Notes: a model not told the origin generated them from the letters alone. DNA of 64,000 bases from Methylobacterium mesophilicum SR1.6/6 (GCF_000364445.2 NZ_CP043538.1:2673612-2737611), one strand, 5' to 3'; shown: positions 44,849 to 56,150, counted from the first letter of the stretch. Translations and numbers: made by a program.

Positions 44849-46000
44849 TTGCGCCTGACCCAGATCACCCACCACGACCTCGACGGCTACGGGGCCTCCA
44901 CGGTGGCGGCCGCCTGCGCGCCGGTCGACCGCGTCGTGCACGTGCCCCGCTACAGCGATGTCGGCCCGGTCTTCGAGGACGAGATCAAGCGCCTCGGCCG
45001 CGCCGCCGAGAGCGAGATCCTCCTGATGACCGACCTCGGGCTGGAGGAGCAGACGATCGCGGGACTGAAGAAGTTCGCCGCCCTGAACCGCCGCCGCGAG
45101 GAGGGCCGGAAGCACCGCCTCGTCGTTCTCGACCATCATGCCTCGTCGCTGGACCAGCTGCGGCGCCTTGGCCTGGAGCCGGCCGCCGATCCGGCGCGCC
45201 CGGGCCTCCACCGGATCGACCTGAACGACCCCGAGATCGCGATCCTCATCGAGGAGGACATCTGCGCGACGCGGATGACCTACGAACACCGGGCGCTCTT
45301 CGCCGCGCAGGAGCCCGCGACGGATCTCGCGAGCTTCCTCACGGCGGTGGACGCCCTCGACCTCTGGCGGAAGGAGAGCCCGGCCTTCCGCGGCGGCCTC
45401 GCGCTGGACGAGCTGTTCTGGGACGTGGTCTCCAGCTACGTGCCGGTCGGTCATCCCTGGCACGACCGCTTCGTGTCCGACATTCTGCTCGCGGCCGCCG
45501 CTGCCCTGCGGGATGGCGCGGACCCGGCCGATCTGGAGCGGCGCGCCACGGCGATCCGCACGGGCGTGGTCGACGCCCTGCTTCGAGACGCTCCCGACGA
45601 CGATCCGGCGCTCACCACGCGCATGCGGCTCGCCCGGGCGCTCGCCCGATCGGACGCCCTCTTCCGCCCGCTCAAGGACGGCACGCTCCTGTCCTTCGCC
45701 CTCGACGCGGGGACCTTCCAGCGGGTCTCCGACCTGATCATGGATGCGGGGCGGGCCAAGCGCGTGGTCAACGTACAGCGGATGGGCACGCTGTCGTTCC
45801 GCTCGAATGACAGCACGGCGCTCGACGGCGCCCGGCTGTTCCGCGGCGGCGGCCACAGGGACGCGGCGGGCGGCCGACTTCAGAGCGGCTCGGCCTTCTC
45901 GATGGCGGACGCGATCGCCCAGGTGGAACCGGTGCTCAATCCCGAGAAGCCCGCCGGGTCGGACAGCCCGTTCGCGGCGCTGAAGAACTGGAAGGGGTAA
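44849..46000 (+). CDS. DHH-family phosphoesterase
   Basis: A 383-residue phosphoesterase. It carries HHDLDGYGA (8-16, DHH motif I), TDLGLEE, VVLDHHASSLDQL (DHH motif III) and the DHHA1-type FRGGGHRDAAGG near the C-terminus. Family members are nanoRNases, pAp phosphatases or cyclic-dinucleotide hydrolases; which one this is cannot be told. The start is TTG 44849, directly before MRLTQITHHDLDG; no strong alternative exists. Confidence 0.88.
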   Translation: MRLTQITHHDLDGYGASTVAAACAPVDRVVHVPRYSDVGPVFEDEIKRLGRAAESEILLMTDLGLEEQTIAGLKKFAALNRRREEGRKHRLVVLDHHASSLDQLRRLGLEPAADPARPGLHRIDLNDPEIAILIEEDICATRMTYEHRALFAAQEPATDLASFLTAVDALDLWRKESPAFRGGLALDELFWDVVSSYVPVGHPWHDRFVSDILLAAAAALRDGADPADLERRATAIRTGVVDALLRDAPDDDPALTTRMRLARALARSDALFRPLKDGTLLSFALDAGTFQRVSDLIMDAGRAKRVVNVQRMGTLSFRSNDSTALDGARLFRGGGHRDAAGGRLQSGSAFSMADAIAQVEPVLNPEKPAGSDSPFAALKNWKG

Positions 46001-46099
46001 GCGGTCGCCGCCCCGGTCGCGCCGTCGTCGCGAGGCCTGATTCGCCTCGCTCTCTTCGCGCAGACGGGGATACCTTGTGCCCTGGACCGGAGAACCGGT

Positions 46100-46957
46100 T
46101 CAGAGCCTGAAATCCTCGCCGAGATACAGGCGCCGCGCCTCGGGGTTCGCCACGATCTCCTCGGGCGTGCCCTCGGTGAGGATTCGGCCGGAATGGGCGA
46201 TGTAGGCCCGGTCGATGAGGCCGAGCGTCTCGCGGACATTGTGGTCGGTGATCAGCACGCCGATGCCGCGCTGCTTGAGGTGCTTCACCAAGTCCTGGAT
46301 GTCGCCCACCGCGATCGGATCGATGCCCGCGAAGGGTTCGTCCAGCAGCATGAAGGTCGGCGAGGAAGCGAGCGCCCGGGCGATCTCGCAGCGGCGCCGC
46401 TCGCCGCCCGAGAGCGCGATCGAGGGCGACTTGCGCAGGCGGGCGATATCGAACTCCTCCAGCAGGGCGTCGAGCTTGCGCGCCCGCTCCTTGCGGTCGG
46501 GCTCCGCCACCTCCAGCACGGCGCGGATGTTGTCCTCCACGGTCAGCCCGCGGAAGATCGAGGCCTCCTGCGGAAGGTATCCGATCCCGAGCCGGGCCCG
46601 CTGGTACATGGGCAGATGCGTGATCGGCAGGCCGTCCAGGGTGATATCGCCGCGGTCGGCCGCCACCAGCCCGGTGATCATGTAGAAGATCGTGGTCTTG
46701 CCGGCGCCGTTCGGTCCGAGCAGGCCGACCGCCTCGCCGGTGCGGACCGTGAGCCCCGCCTCGTGGACCACCGTGCGGGCGCCGTAGCTCTTGCGCAGGC
46801 CGCGCACGCTCAGGATGCCGGGGCCGCCTGCGTCGGCGGCGGACCAGCCATCCGCCCCGATGACGGGATCGTCCTGCTGTCGCGCGTGCCGGCCGAACAG
46901 GCGGCCGAGCCATGTCGCGCGGCCCGCGGATGGTTGCGGACCAGCCTGGAATGCCAC
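46100..46957 (-). CDS. lptB: Lipopolysaccharide export ATPase LptB
   Basis: A 285-residue ABC ATPase powering the LptB2FGC transporter. Walker A is GPNGAGKTT (81-89), the signature LSGGERRRCEIARAL, Walker B FMLLDEPFAGID, and the switch His is in ITDHNVRE. QEASIFRGLTVEDNI is the LptB Q-loop. An N-terminal extension of about 50 residues (ATWLGRLFGRHARQQDD) precedes the usual fold, as in some Rhizobiales. GTG 46957 starts 8 bases after the lptA stop; a shorter internal start is possible. Confidence 0.92.
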   Translation of the reverse strand: MAFQAGPQPSAGRATWLGRLFGRHARQQDDPVIGADGWSAADAGGPGILSVRGLRKSYGARTVVHEAGLTVRTGEAVGLLGPNGAGKTTIFYMITGLVAADRGDITLDGLPITHLPMYQRARLGIGYLPQEASIFRGLTVEDNIRAVLEVAEPDRKERARKLDALLEEFDIARLRKSPSIALSGGERRRCEIARALASSPTFMLLDEPFAGIDPIAVGDIQDLVKHLKQRGIGVLITDHNVRETLGLIDRAYIAHSGRILTEGTPEEIVANPEARRLYLGEDFRL

Positions 46958-46965
46958 GGCGCCGC

Positions 46966-47640
46966 TCAATTGACCTGTGTCCGCGGCTTCGCCGACGGAC
47001 CCGCCGGCGGCTGCGTGCAGCCCTTGCCCTTGCCGTCCTTGGCCTCGGCCTTCTCGCCCGGCACGAACAGGGCCGAGACGCGCCCGCCCGGCACCGGGTC
47101 CATGTTGGCGCGGCCGGTGTTCATGTCGTAGACCAGCCGCTGCCCGCGGGTGACGTTCTGGCACTGGCTGAGCACGACGTTGCCGGTCAGAACGATCCGC
47201 TTCGCGTCCTGGTCGAATTCCGCATGGTCGCCCGTGGCGACCTGATCCTTCTGCACCACCGTCACCGGGCCGGCGCAATCGACCTTCTGGATGCCGTTCT
47301 CCGCCGGATTGCGCGGCGGGGCCGCCTCGGACGCCTCCGCGATCTCGCCCTTGGCGGCCTTGCCGGGCGTGTCCTTGCCGCGCTTGTAGGTGACCGTCAT
47401 GGTCGAGCACCGGATCGTGCTGTCGCCCTGAACGGCCACCACGTTGCCGGCGAAGACCGCCCGGTTCTCCCTGTCGAACACGTCGAGCCGGTCGGCGTCG
47501 ATCTTGATCGGGTCCTTGCCGCCGCCGCCGATATTGCCGAAGGGCGAGTCCTTGCGCGCCGCCGACTTTTCGGCGAGCGCCGGGCCGCCGAGCATCAGCC
47601 CCGCCGCCAGGACGGCGCAGAGGATTCGGGCAGCGCTCAT
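46966..47640 (-). CDS. lptA: LPS transport periplasmic protein LptA
   Basis: A 224-residue protein with a signal peptide (MSAARILCAVLAAGLMLGG, cleaved after ALA) and the OstA-like beta-jellyroll repeats: PIKIDADRLDVFDRENRAVFAGNV and AEFDQDAKRIVLTGNVVLSQ. It bridges LPS between inner and outer membrane. It overlaps lptC by four bases and ends 8 bases before lptB, giving a tight lptC-lptA-lptB unit. Confidence 0.93.
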   Translation of the reverse strand: MSAARILCAVLAAGLMLGGPALAEKSAARKDSPFGNIGGGGKDPIKIDADRLDVFDRENRAVFAGNVVAVQGDSTIRCSTMTVTYKRGKDTPGKAAKGEIAEASEAAPPRNPAENGIQKVDCAGPVTVVQKDQVATGDHAEFDQDAKRIVLTGNVVLSQCQNVTRGQRLVYDMNTGRANMDPVPGGRVSALFVPGEKAEAKDGKGKGCTQPPAGPSAKPRTQVN

Positions 47641-48395
47641 CGGGTGCCGTCCGCCGGCTGCGCGTCCGAGGTCTGGATGCGCAAGGGCACCTTCTCGGGC
47701 GGCCTGTTCTCGGACGGCCTGTCGCCCGGTTTGGCCACCTCATCGTCGTTCACGATGACCACGTGGACGTTGCCGACGAAGGAGATCCGCTTGCCGCTCT
47801 CCACCACGTCGAGGGTGTCGGCGTTCACCGTAGCCCGCGGGCTCGACACGACGACGGGTTCCTGCGAGCTGATCGCGCCGGTCTTGAACGTCACGGCGGC
47901 GGAGCGCAGCCGCGCCTCCTCGCCCTTGTCGGTCCAGATCCGGATGTCGTCCTTGAGGTCGAGGGCCTCGCGGGCCGTGTCGAACAGGCCGGAGGCGGCC
48001 GAGAGCCGGGCCACGCCACCCTGGTCGTCGGTGGCGATGTGGCCGCGCATCTGCTGGAGCTCGATCTGGCTCGGCTTGCGCACGTCCTGCAGAGCGGCGT
48101 CGGCCGTCACCTCGTAGCCGCGCGTGCCCTGCCGGAAGCCGGCGAGCCGCGGATTCTCCATCCGCACCTTGGAGCCGGCGAGGGTCACGGGCCCGACGGA
48201 GACACCCGGAAGATTGGCCGCGAAGGGGTTGAACAGGTAGGCGAGCAGCGCCACCACCGAGCCGCCGGCGGCGACCGGGATCAGGCGACGCATCGCGCGC
48301 ACGCGGCCGCTGTGGCGGTAGGCCTGGGCATGTGCCCGCGTCCGCGCCGCCGCGACCGCCTGTCCGTTGCCGGCTTGAGCCTCGACCGGATTCAT
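47637..48395 (-). CDS. lptC: LPS export system protein LptC
   Basis: A 252-residue protein with a single membrane anchor (RLIPVAAGGSVVALLAYLF, about 56-75) and a periplasmic OstA-like domain (NPRLAGFRQGTRGYEVTADAALQD, LDLKDDIRIWTDKG, RISFVGNVHVVI). It transfers LPS from LptFG to LptA. ATG 48395 gives the typical cytosolic start MNPVEAQAGN. It heads the lptCAB unit. Confidence 0.9.
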   Translation of the reverse strand: MNPVEAQAGNGQAVAAARTRAHAQAYRHSGRVRAMRRLIPVAAGGSVVALLAYLFNPFAANLPGVSVGPVTLAGSKVRMENPRLAGFRQGTRGYEVTADAALQDVRKPSQIELQQMRGHIATDDQGGVARLSAASGLFDTAREALDLKDDIRIWTDKGEEARLRSAAVTFKTGAISSQEPVVVSSPRATVNADTLDVVESGKRISFVGNVHVVIVNDDEVAKPGDRPSENRPPEKVPLRIQTSDAQPADGTR

Positions 48396-48505
48396 GCAGC
48401 GTCCGTGAGGCGCGCCCGATGCGCGCGAAAGGGTTCGGCTGAGACGCGTGCGGCCCCCACCGCGCCCGCGCCATCGAGCGGGCATGCGCCCGACCGGTGG
48501 CGAAG

Positions 48506-48534
48506 TTATGGCTTGACCATTTCCGAATGATCAA
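48506..48534 (-). promoter_or_regulatory. Candidate promoter for lptCAB
   Basis: On the minus strand TTGATC (48529-48534) and CCATAA (48506-48511) are 17 bases apart, a housekeeping-type -35/-10 pair about 110 bases before the lptC start. The match to the -10 is weak, so this is only a candidate. Confidence 0.3.
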
Positions 48535-48576
48535 CCGAACCCGCAATCATCGGGAACGGATGTGTGTGGAGACACA

Positions 48577-48601
48577 CGCGGCGGGCAGCATTCCCGCCGC
48601 G
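48577..48601 (-). terminator. GC-rich hairpin downstream of htpG
   Basis: CGCGGCGGG (48577-48585) and CCCGCCGCG (48593-48601) form a perfect 9-bp stem with a 7-base loop, starting 16 bases after the htpG stop on the minus strand. A second short hairpin (TGTGTG with CACACA) follows at about 48561-48578. No U-run, so possibly factor-assisted. Confidence 0.55.
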
Positions 48602-48616
48602 TATGTCCCCCTTCTT

Positions 48617-50449
48617 CTAGGCGCCGCGGGCCGCAGCCAGAGCCGCCGCCACCGTCCGGGCAAAGGCGGCCGGATCGCGGGGGCTGTCACCATCCTGGAT
48701 CCGGGCGAGATCGAGCAGCGTGCCGGCCGCCTGCGGTAGCTCGGCTTCTGGAGCCGAAGCCAAGGCGCGAATCAGCGGGTGGCGCGGGTTGATCTCCAGG
48801 ACCGGCTGACCGGCGCCGGGACGTCCGGCCCGGCGCATCAGCCGCTGCATCTGCAGATCGGGACCGCCGGTGCCGGCCGAGAGGACGACCGCCGAATCGA
48901 CCAGCCGGTCCGTGGTGCGCACGTCCGAGACTTCAGCGCCGAGCGCCGTCTTCACGGCAGCCACGAAGGCGTCGATCCCCTCCGGGGCCGCCGGCTGCTC
49001 GCCGTCCGAGGCGAATTTCGAGAGGTCGAGCCCGCCCTTGGTGATCGAGCGGAGCGGCTTCTCCTCGAAGGTGCCGAGCTGGTCCGGCCAGAAGGCGTCG
49101 ACGTGATCGGAGAGGAGCAGCACCTCCAGGCCCCGCGCCTTGAATCCCTCGAGCTGGGGCGACGACTTCAGCGCCTCGGCATCGTCGGCGACGAGGTAGT
49201 AGATCGCCTCCTGCCCGTCCTTCATCCGGGACACGTAGTCGGGCAGCGAGGTCCAGCCCTCCGCCGCCGAGGAGCGGAAGCGCAGGAGCGGCGCGATCTC
49301 GCCCCGGCGCTCGAAATCCTCGTAGATGCCCTCCTTGAGGACGGCGCCGAAATTCTCCCAGAACGGCTGATAGCCCTCCGCGTCCTTGGCCCGGGTGGCG
49401 AGTTCTGAGACGACGCGGCCGGTCACCGCCCGACGGATCCGCGCGAGCGCCGGCGTCGACTGCAGCATCTCGCGGGAGACGTTGAGGGGCAGGTCCTCGG
49501 TATCGACCACGCCCTGGACGAAGCGCAGCCACGGCGGCAGCAGCTCCGCCTCGTCGGTGATGAACATCCGCCGCACGTGCAGCCGGACCTTGCTCTGCCG
49601 GTCGTTGTCGAGGGCCTGGAAGGGCTTCGCGCCGGGAGTGAACAGCAGCGCGGAGAACTCGAGCTGTCCCTCGGCGCGCCAGTGCAGCGTCGCCCAGGGC
49701 TTGTCGAAGTTCATGCCGACGGAGCGGTAGAATTCCTCATATTGCTCCTCGGTGACTTCGGACTTGGGCTTGCGCCAGAGGGCGGTGGCCTGGTTGGCCG
49801 ATTCGTCCTTGCCGTCGCGCACGACGGCGATCGGCACGGTGATGAAGTCCGCCCATTTCCGCACGAGGTGGTCGAGCCGGTAGGGCTCCAGGTACTCGTC
49901 GGCGTCTTCCTTGAGGTGCAGCACGATGTCGGTGCCGGGCTCGGACCGCGTCGCGGGCTCCAGCGTGTAGCTGCCCTGCCCCTCCGAGGCCCAGGTCCAG
50001 GCCTCTTCGCTGCCGGCACGGCGCGACGTGACGGTCACCCGGTCGGCGACCATGAAGGCCGAGTAGAAGCCGACGCCGAACTGGCCGATCAGGCTCGGCC
50101 GATCCTCGGCCTTGGCGGATTCGAGCGTCTGCGAGAAGGCCCGGGTGCCGGACCGCGCGATGGTGCCGAGGTTGGTGGCGAGATCCTCCTTGGTCATGCC
50201 GATGCCGGCATCCGAGACGGTCAGGGTCCGCGCCTCCTTGTCGGGGGCGATGCGGACCTTGGCGTCCGGCGGCAGGGCGCTCGCCGCCGAGGTGAGGGCC
50301 TCGAACCGCCGCCGGTCCATGGCGTCGGCGGCGTTGGCGACGAGTTCGCGCAGGAAAATCTCGCGGTCGGAGTAGAGCGCGTGCACGACGAGGTCGAGGA
50401 GGCGTCCGACCTCCGCCCCGAATTCGTGCCGCTCGATCGTCTCGCTCAC
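48617..50449 (-). CDS. htpG: Hsp90-family molecular chaperone HtpG
   Basis: A 610-residue chaperone. The GHKL ATPase residues are E35 and N39 ([21 protein letters not shown] where E. coli has NASDAI) and D80 in [12 protein letters not shown], followed by [13 protein letters not shown]. The middle domain has [18 protein letters not shown] with the catalytic Arg, and the C-terminal dimerisation part is complete. Length is close to the E. coli 624. Stands alone between lptC and kup on the same strand. Confidence 0.96.
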   Translation of the reverse strand: MSETIERHEFGAEVGRLLDLVVHALYSDREIFLRELVANAADAMDRRRFEALTSAASALPPDAKVRIAPDKEARTLTVSDAGIGMTKEDLATNLGTIARSGTRAFSQTLESAKAEDRPSLIGQFGVGFYSAFMVADRVTVTSRRAGSEEAWTWASEGQGSYTLEPATRSEPGTDIVLHLKEDADEYLEPYRLDHLVRKWADFITVPIAVVRDGKDESANQATALWRKPKSEVTEEQYEEFYRSVGMNFDKPWATLHWRAEGQLEFSALLFTPGAKPFQALDNDRQSKVRLHVRRMFITDEAELLPPWLRFVQGVVDTEDLPLNVSREMLQSTPALARIRRAVTGRVVSELATRAKDAEGYQPFWENFGAVLKEGIYEDFERRGEIAPLLRFRSSAAEGWTSLPDYVSRMKDGQEAIYYLVADDAEALKSSPQLEGFKARGLEVLLLSDHVDAFWPDQLGTFEEKPLRSITKGGLDLSKFASDGEQPAAPEGIDAFVAAVKTALGAEVSDVRTTDRLVDSAVVLSAGTGGPDLQMQRLMRRAGRPGAGQPVLEINPRHPLIRALASAPEAELPQAAGTLLDLARIQDGDSPRDPAAFARTVAAALAAARGA

Positions 50450-50582
50450 GGGTGGTGTCTCCGCTGTGGGGAAAATGGCGGAGGCGATATGCTGGCGAAC
50501 GACGCCGTTTGCAATGCGTAGGCCGGGCGGCTGCGGGCAGGCAGGTGCCGCTTCGCGGCGTGTTCCTGTGTGCCTCGAGAAG

Positions 50583-52571
50583 TCAGATCTCGATCTCGGT
50601 TCCCACCTCGACGATCTGCCGGGTCGGCAGGCCGAAATGAGCGCCGGTGCGCTCGGCGTTGCGCTTCATGAAGGCGAACAGGCCCTCGCGCCACGTCGCC
50701 ATGCCGGGATTGCTCGGCGACGGGATCACCACCTCGTGGCCGACGAAGTAGGTCATGTCCTCCAGGTATTCCGGCGGCAGCAGGCCACTGGCCACGGCGC
50801 ATTGCAGGCCTTCGGGAATCGAGGCGGTCTGCATGAAGCCGTAGCGCAGGACGACGCGCTCCATGCCGGGCGTGTACTTGGAGATCGCCTTGCGGATGCC
50901 CTGGGCCACCAGCGTGACCTGCGCCCGCTCGCTCGCGGGGATCACGGGCTCCTCCTCGTACAGCACGGTGATCAGCAGGATCCGCTCGTGGAGACAGCGG
51001 CTGCGCTCCAGCAGGCGGCCGAGCGCCATCGGGATTCCCTCGGTGGCGGCCGTCAGGAACGCCGCGGTGCCGGGCAGCGTGACCGGCGGGTGCGTGGCGA
51101 GGCGCGTCAGGAACGTGGCCTCCGACATGCGCATGGTCTGGCGGACGGATTCCAGGACGTGGTTGCCCTTCATCCAGGTCAGCATCAGGAAAGCCACGGC
51201 GGCGGCGAGCAGCAGCGGAAACCAGCCGCCCTCGAACAGCTTCACACTGTTGGCGGCGAAGAACACGCTGTCGATGGCGAGGAAGAAGCCGTTCACCGCG
51301 ACGACCAGGATCGGATTATAGCCCCACCGGAGCGCGATCAGCGCGGCGAGCAGAGTGGTGATGCCCATCAGCGCCGAGACCGCGATGCCGTAGGCGCCCG
51401 CCAGCGCGTCCGACGAACCGAAGACCACGACGGCCGTCAGCGTCGCGGCAGCAAGCAGCCAGTTGACAGCGGGCACGTAGATCTGGCCGCGCTCGTCCCG
51501 GTCGGTGTGGACCACCCGCATCATCGGCATGAAGCCGAGCTGGATCGACTGCTGGGTCAGCGAATAGACGCCCGAAATCACCGCCTGCGAGGCGATCACC
51601 GTCGCCATCGTGGCCAGCGCCACCAGCGGGTAATGCGCCCAATCGGGGGCGAGCAGATAGAACGGGTTCTCGATGGCGCCCGGGTCGGCGATGACAAGAG
51701 CCCCCTGGCCGCAATAGTGGATGAGCAGCGCCGGCAGCACGAGGACGAACCACGCGATGCGGATTGCCGGGGCGCCGAAATGGCCGAGATCGGCGTACAT
51801 CGCCTCGCCGCCCGTCACCGCCAGGAACGCCGCCCCCAGCATCAGGAAACTCACATGCCAGCCGGCATGGACCAGGAAGTCCACCGCCCGCCAGGGATTG
51901 GCGGCTCCCAGGATTTCCGGCGTGCGCAGGATGCTCGGGATAGCGAGCAGAACCAGCACCACGAACCAGACCAGCATGATGGGGCCGAAGACGCGGCCGA
52001 TGGCGGCCACGCCCTTGTGCTGCACCAGGAACAGCCCGATCAGGATCACCAGCGTGATCGGCACCACGTAGGGGCCGAGCGCCGGTGCATCGACCTTCAG
52101 GCCCTCGATCGCCGACAGAACCGAGATCGCCGGCGTGATCGCCCCGTCGCCGTAGAGCAGCGCCGCGCCCACAAGGCCCACCACCAGCAGCAGCGCCTTC
52201 CACGTGCCCGGACGCGCCTGCCGCGCCCCGAGCAGCGCCAGCATGGCCACGATGCCGCCCTCGCCGCGGTTGTCGGCGCGCAGGATCAGCACGGCGTATT
52301 TCAGCGACACGATCAGGATCAGAGACCACAGGATCAGCGACACCGCGCCCGTGGCCGCCGCCGGCACCGAGGCGCCCCCGCTGGTCGCCGCCTTCACCGC
52401 CTCCTTGAACGCGTAGAGCGGGCTCGTGCCGATGTCGCCGTACACCACACCCAGCGCGCCGAGCATCAGCGCCGCACCGGGACCCTGCCTGACCGCGCCG
52501 GGCTTGCGGGGCACCCGCGCTGCCGGAAGGGCGACCGCCGGGGCAGCCGCGGAATGCAGGGCTTGGCTCAC
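50583..52571 (-). CDS. kup: Low-affinity potassium uptake protein Kup
   Basis: A 662-residue K+ transporter with twelve membrane segments. The family opening [19 protein letters not shown] (38-56), [14 protein letters not shown] and GGWFPL are visible, and the cytosolic C-terminal region has [15 protein letters not shown]. It imports K+ with protons. ATG 52571; a conventional length. It lies 160 bases downstream of nadC on the same strand. Confidence 0.95.
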   Translation of the reverse strand: MSQALHSAAAPAVALPAARVPRKPGAVRQGPGAALMLGALGVVYGDIGTSPLYAFKEAVKAATSGGASVPAAATGAVSLILWSLILIVSLKYAVLILRADNRGEGGIVAMLALLGARQARPGTWKALLLVVGLVGAALLYGDGAITPAISVLSAIEGLKVDAPALGPYVVPITLVILIGLFLVQHKGVAAIGRVFGPIMLVWFVVLVLLAIPSILRTPEILGAANPWRAVDFLVHAGWHVSFLMLGAAFLAVTGGEAMYADLGHFGAPAIRIAWFVLVLPALLIHYCGQGALVIADPGAIENPFYLLAPDWAHYPLVALATMATVIASQAVISGVYSLTQQSIQLGFMPMMRVVHTDRDERGQIYVPAVNWLLAAATLTAVVVFGSSDALAGAYGIAVSALMGITTLLAALIALRWGYNPILVVAVNGFFLAIDSVFFAANSVKLFEGGWFPLLLAAAVAFLMLTWMKGNHVLESVRQTMRMSEATFLTRLATHPPVTLPGTAAFLTAATEGIPMALGRLLERSRCLHERILLITVLYEEEPVIPASERAQVTLVAQGIRKAISKYTPGMERVVLRYGFMQTASIPEGLQCAVASGLLPPEYLEDMTYFVGHEVVIPSPSNPGMATWREGLFAFMKRNAERTGAHFGLPTRQIVEVGTEIEI

Positions 52572-52732
52572 GGGCAGGTCTCGTCAATGGCGTCGCATTT
52601 GGCGAAACCATAGCAAGTCGGTTGTGCGGCGATAGACTCGCATCAACTCCGACGCGACCACGCCGAAGACTTGTCACCCGAACGTGATGACAGGGGAATG
52701 TCAGCTCCGAGGGCGGGAGCCGCGGCAACCGC

Positions 52733-53605
52733 TCAGGCGGCGTCGAGGCCCAGGTCGATGATCGCCGCCGAGTGGGTGATCCAGCCGCAGGAGATCAGGT
52801 CGACGCCCGAGGCCGCGACCGCCCCCACCGTCTCCCGGGTGATCCGGCCTGAAGCCTCCGAGAGGGCGCGGCCGTCGATCATCGCCACCGCGCGAGAGAG
52901 CTGCTCGGGACTCATGTTGTCGAGGAGCACGGCGTCCACGCCGACCGACAGGGCCTCCTCCAGTTGCTCCAGGCTGTCGACCTCGCACTCGATCTTCACG
53001 AGGTGGCCAGCGCGCGAGCGGGCACGCTGAATGGCCGGCACGATCCCGCCGGCGACCGCCACATGGTTGTCCTTGATGAGCACCGCGTCGTCGAGGCCGA
53101 AGCGGTGATTCGAGCCGCCGCCCGCGCGCACCGCGTGCTTCTCCAGGGCGCGCAGACCCGGGGTGGTCTTGCGGGTGCAGACGATCGACGCCTTGCCGTG
53201 CGGACGCGCCGCCGCGACGAGGCCGTGGGTGGCGGTGGCGACGCCCGACATCCGGCAGAGCAGGTTGAGGGCGACGCGCTCGGCGGTGAGGATCGCCCGG
53301 GCCGGCCCATCGAGGCGCAGCACCACGTCACCCGGCGCAACGTGGGCGCCGTCGCCGCGCTCGACTGTCACGGTCACGGCCGGATCCACCAGCGCGAACG
53401 CGATGGCCGCGGCGTCGGTGCCGGAGATGACGCCGTCCTGCCGGGAGGCGATCACGCCGCGCATCCGCTCGCCCGGGGGCACGATGGCGTCGGTTGTGAT
53501 GTCGCCCGCCCGGCCGAGATCCTCCAGCAGGGCGGCACGGACTACCGGCTCCACGAGGAGCCGCGGCAAGGGGAGGATCTCTTCGGGGAGAACCGATCGG
53601 GTCAT
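52733..53605 (-). CDS. nadC: Nicotinate-nucleotide diphosphorylase (carboxylating)
   Basis: A 290-residue quinolinate phosphoribosyltransferase, third step of de novo NAD synthesis. VCTRKTTPGLRALEKHAV, RAGGGSNHRFGLDDAVLIKDNH and the C-terminal ISCGWITHS are family motifs. Its ATG overlaps the nadB stop by four bases. The nadABC gene order matches aspartate to nicotinate mononucleotide flux. Confidence 0.95.
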   Translation of the reverse strand: MTRSVLPEEILPLPRLLVEPVVRAALLEDLGRAGDITTDAIVPPGERMRGVIASRQDGVISGTDAAAIAFALVDPAVTVTVERGDGAHVAPGDVVLRLDGPARAILTAERVALNLLCRMSGVATATHGLVAAARPHGKASIVCTRKTTPGLRALEKHAVRAGGGSNHRFGLDDAVLIKDNHVAVAGGIVPAIQRARSRAGHLVKIECEVDSLEQLEEALSVGVDAVLLDNMSPEQLSRAVAMIDGRALSEASGRITRETVGAVAASGVDLISCGWITHSAAIIDLGLDAA

Positions 53606-55125
53606 GGCGTCAGCGCCTCCTCGGCGGACGGGATGGCATGAGGCGCGGCAACCAGCTCGGCCAGCGTGGTCTCGGTGTGGGCCGCCGGGGCGATATGGGG
53701 AAAGTCGCTGCGCCAGTGCGCGCCGCGGCTCTCCCGGCGGGCAAGCGCGCCGCGGGCGATGAGCAAGGCCACCAGGGCGGCGTCGCAGGATTCCGCCAGC
53801 GGCTCCAGGGCAGCGACGGCACTGGCGAGACCCGCGTCGTACCGCACGACCCCGACCTTGCTCTCCATCATGTCACGGAGTGCCGGCAGATGGCTGCCCG
53901 CACGCATGCTCACGGCCTCCGGCACGATGGCGGCGGGCGGCGGCGCATCGAGCCCGTCGGCGATGAATCGCGCGTAGGCGAGCCCCTCCAGCAGGGAATT
54001 GCTGGCGAGGCGGTTGGCGCCGTGAAGCCCCGTGGAGGAGACCTCACCGCAGGCATACAGGCCCGGCACCGAGGTCGCGCCGTACGCGTCCACCTTCACG
54101 CCGCCCATGTGGTAGTGCGCCGCCGGGCGGACCGGGATCGGCTGGACGGCCGGGTCGATGCCGGCGGCGGCGCAGAGCCCCGCCACCGTCGGGAACCGGT
54201 CGGGCATCGCGGTGCCCAGACCCCCGCGGGCGTCGAGGTAGACGGTCCGCCCCCGCTGCAGCGCCTGGAAGATGCCACGGGCGACCACGTCGCGCGGCGC
54301 GAGGTCTCCGCCCGCGATGCCGGCCATCACGGGCGCGCCGGCCTCGTCGATGAGGCGGGCGCCCTCGCCGCGCAGGGCCTCGGTGGCGAGCGGCATCGGG
54401 TCGGCGCCGACCGCGATGGCGGTCGGGTGGAACTGCACGAACTCCATGTCGCGCATCACAGCCCCAGCCCGGGCGGCCAGCGCCAGCCCGCGGCCGACCG
54501 CGCCCGGCGGGTTCGTGGTTGCCCCGTAGAGGGCGCCGACGCCGCCGGTGGCGAGCACCACCGCGCGGCCCGGGATGCGGAACAGGGCGCCGTCGCGCTC
54601 GGCGACGATGCCGGCCACCGCCCCGTTCGTGTCCCGCAACAGGTCGCAGGCCCGCGCCGTCACGATCTCGATCGAAGGCGCTTCGAGAACGGCCCGGACC
54701 AGCCCTTCGAGGACGCGTGCCCCGGTGGCGTCGCCGCCGGAGCGGACGATGCGGCGGCGGCCATGGGCCGCCTCGAGCCCGAGGGCCAGTGCGCCGTCCT
54801 CGGCACGGTCGAACGGGACGCCGATCCGCACCAGCCAGTCGATCAGCGCCGGCCCTTCCTGCGCGACCCGGAGCGCGACGTCGGGCTCGGTCAGCCCGGC
54901 GCCGGCCGCCTCGGTGTCGGCCGCGTGGAGCGCAGCCGCGTCGTCGACACCGACCGCGGCGGCGATGCCGCCCTGGGCCCATCCGGTGGCGGTGCCGAGG
55001 CCGAGGGGTGACGCGGTGACCAGCATCACGGGACGGGGTGCGAGGCGCAGCGCGACGCTGAGCCCTGCGACACCGCCGCCGACCACGACGACGCGGTCGG
55101 CCATGGTGGGTGAGACGGCGTTCAT
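53602..55125 (-). CDS. nadB: L-aspartate oxidase
   Basis: A 507-residue flavoenzyme that makes iminoaspartate. FAD binding: [15 protein letters not shown] (12-26), [11 protein letters not shown], and active-site motifs [16 protein letters not shown] and [23 protein letters not shown] 55125 (MNAVSPT) overlaps the nadA stop by four bases; a second ATG at codon 8 is possible. It overlaps nadC by four bases too. Confidence 0.95.
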   Translation of the reverse strand: MNAVSPTMADRVVVVGGGVAGLSVALRLAPRPVMLVTASPLGLGTATGWAQGGIAAAVGVDDAAALHAADTEAAGAGLTEPDVALRVAQEGPALIDWLVRIGVPFDRAEDGALALGLEAAHGRRRIVRSGGDATGARVLEGLVRAVLEAPSIEIVTARACDLLRDTNGAVAGIVAERDGALFRIPGRAVVLATGGVGALYGATTNPPGAVGRGLALAARAGAVMRDMEFVQFHPTAIAVGADPMPLATEALRGEGARLIDEAGAPVMAGIAGGDLAPRDVVARGIFQALQRGRTVYLDARGGLGTAMPDRFPTVAGLCAAAGIDPAVQPIPVRPAAHYHMGGVKVDAYGATSVPGLYACGEVSSTGLHGANRLASNSLLEGLAYARFIADGLDAPPPAAIVPEAVSMRAGSHLPALRDMMESKVGVVRYDAGLASAVAALEPLAESCDAALVALLIARGALARRESRGAHWRSDFPHIAPAAHTETTLAELVAAPHAIPSAEEALTP

Positions 55126-56138
55126 CGCGTGCGCACCTGGAGCATGCGCTCCACCGCGGCCCGGGCGCGATCGGCCAGCGCCGGATCGACCGTGACCTCG
55201 TGGGTCATCGTCTCCAGCGACCGCCGGATGTTGCGCAGGCTCATCCGCTTCATGTGCGGGCACATGTTGCAGGGCTTGATGAACTCGATGTCCGGGTTCT
55301 GCGCCGCGATGTTGTCGGCCATGGAGCACTCGGTGACGAGCACCACCTGCTTCGGCCGCTTCTCGACGACGAAGTCCATCATCATCGCGGTGGAGCCCGA
55401 GAAGTCCGATTCGGCCACCACGTCCGGCGGGCATTCCGGGTGCGCGATCACCGTGACGCCGGGATAGCTGTCGCGGACATCGCGGATGTCGGCGGGCGTA
55501 AAGCGCTCGTGCACCTCGCAGTGGCCGGCCCAGGTGAGGATCTCGACCTCCGGGATCTCGGCCTGGACGTTCTGCGCAAGGAACTCATCGGGAATCATCA
55601 GAACGCGCGGGGCGTTCAGCGACTTCACCACTGCGACGGCGTTGCCGGAGGTGCAGCACAGGTCTGACTCGGCCTTAACGGCCGCCGAGGTGTTCACGTA
55701 GGTCACGATCGGCACGCCCGGGTACTTGGCGCGCAGGCCGCGCACGTCCGCGGCGGTGATCGAGTCGGCCAGGGAGCAGCCGGCGCCCATGTCGGGAATC
55801 AGCACGGTCTTGGCCGGGTTCAGGAGCTTGGCCGTCTCGGCCATGAAGTGGACGCCCGCCAGCACGATCACGTCGGCATCGACGGTTACCGCCTCACGAG
55901 CGAGGGCGAGGCTGTCGCCGACGATGTCCGCCACCGTGTGGAAGATCTCCGGTGCCTGGTAGTTGTGCGCCAGAATCACGGCGTTGCGCTCCCGCTTCAG
56001 GCGCAGGATCGCCTCGATGTCCGGAGCGAGCGCCGGCCACTCGATCGCCGGAACGTGCCGGCTGACGCGGGCGTAGAGATCCGGCAGGGGCAGGCCCGGG
56101 ATCGTCGTGCGGGAGACGGGTGCAACGGTCGCCGCCAT
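55122..56138 (-). CDS. nadA: Quinolinate synthase
   Basis: A 338-residue [4Fe-4S] enzyme that condenses iminoaspartate with DHAP to quinolinate. Cluster cysteines are C121 (GAGCSLAD), C207 (GHCEVH) and the CNMC pair (C290/C293). [11 protein letters not shown] and [11 protein letters not shown] are substrate-site motifs. ATG 56138 is chosen because GGAGG lies five bases upstream; two earlier in-frame ATGs overlap the first operator. First gene of nadABC, under the palindromes at 56151-56228. Confidence 0.95.
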   Translation of the reverse strand: MAATVAPVSRTTIPGLPLPDLYARVSRHVPAIEWPALAPDIEAILRLKRERNAVILAHNYQAPEIFHTVADIVGDSLALAREAVTVDADVIVLAGVHFMAETAKLLNPAKTVLIPDMGAGCSLADSITAADVRGLRAKYPGVPIVTYVNTSAAVKAESDLCCTSGNAVAVVKSLNAPRVLMIPDEFLAQNVQAEIPEVEILTWAGHCEVHERFTPADIRDVRDSYPGVTVIAHPECPPDVVAESDFSGSTAMMMDFVVEKRPKQVVLVTECSMADNIAAQNPDIEFIKPCNMCPHMKRMSLRNIRRSLETMTHEVTVDPALADRARAAVERMLQVRTR

Positions 56139-56150
56139 GGCGTCCTCCAT

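Noticed and set aside
46010..46099. GCGAGGC/GCCTCGC-like sequence between the DHH and lptB genes
   Set aside because: Vaguely like the 26-bp repeat family but too degenerate to call a copy.
50466..52613. 715-residue plus-strand open frame opposite kup
   Set aside because: His/Asp/Arg-rich shadow of kup; no family resemblance.
52704..52720. GCTCC-N7-GGAGC after nadC as a terminator
   Set aside because: Only five base pairs and no U-run; too weak to report.
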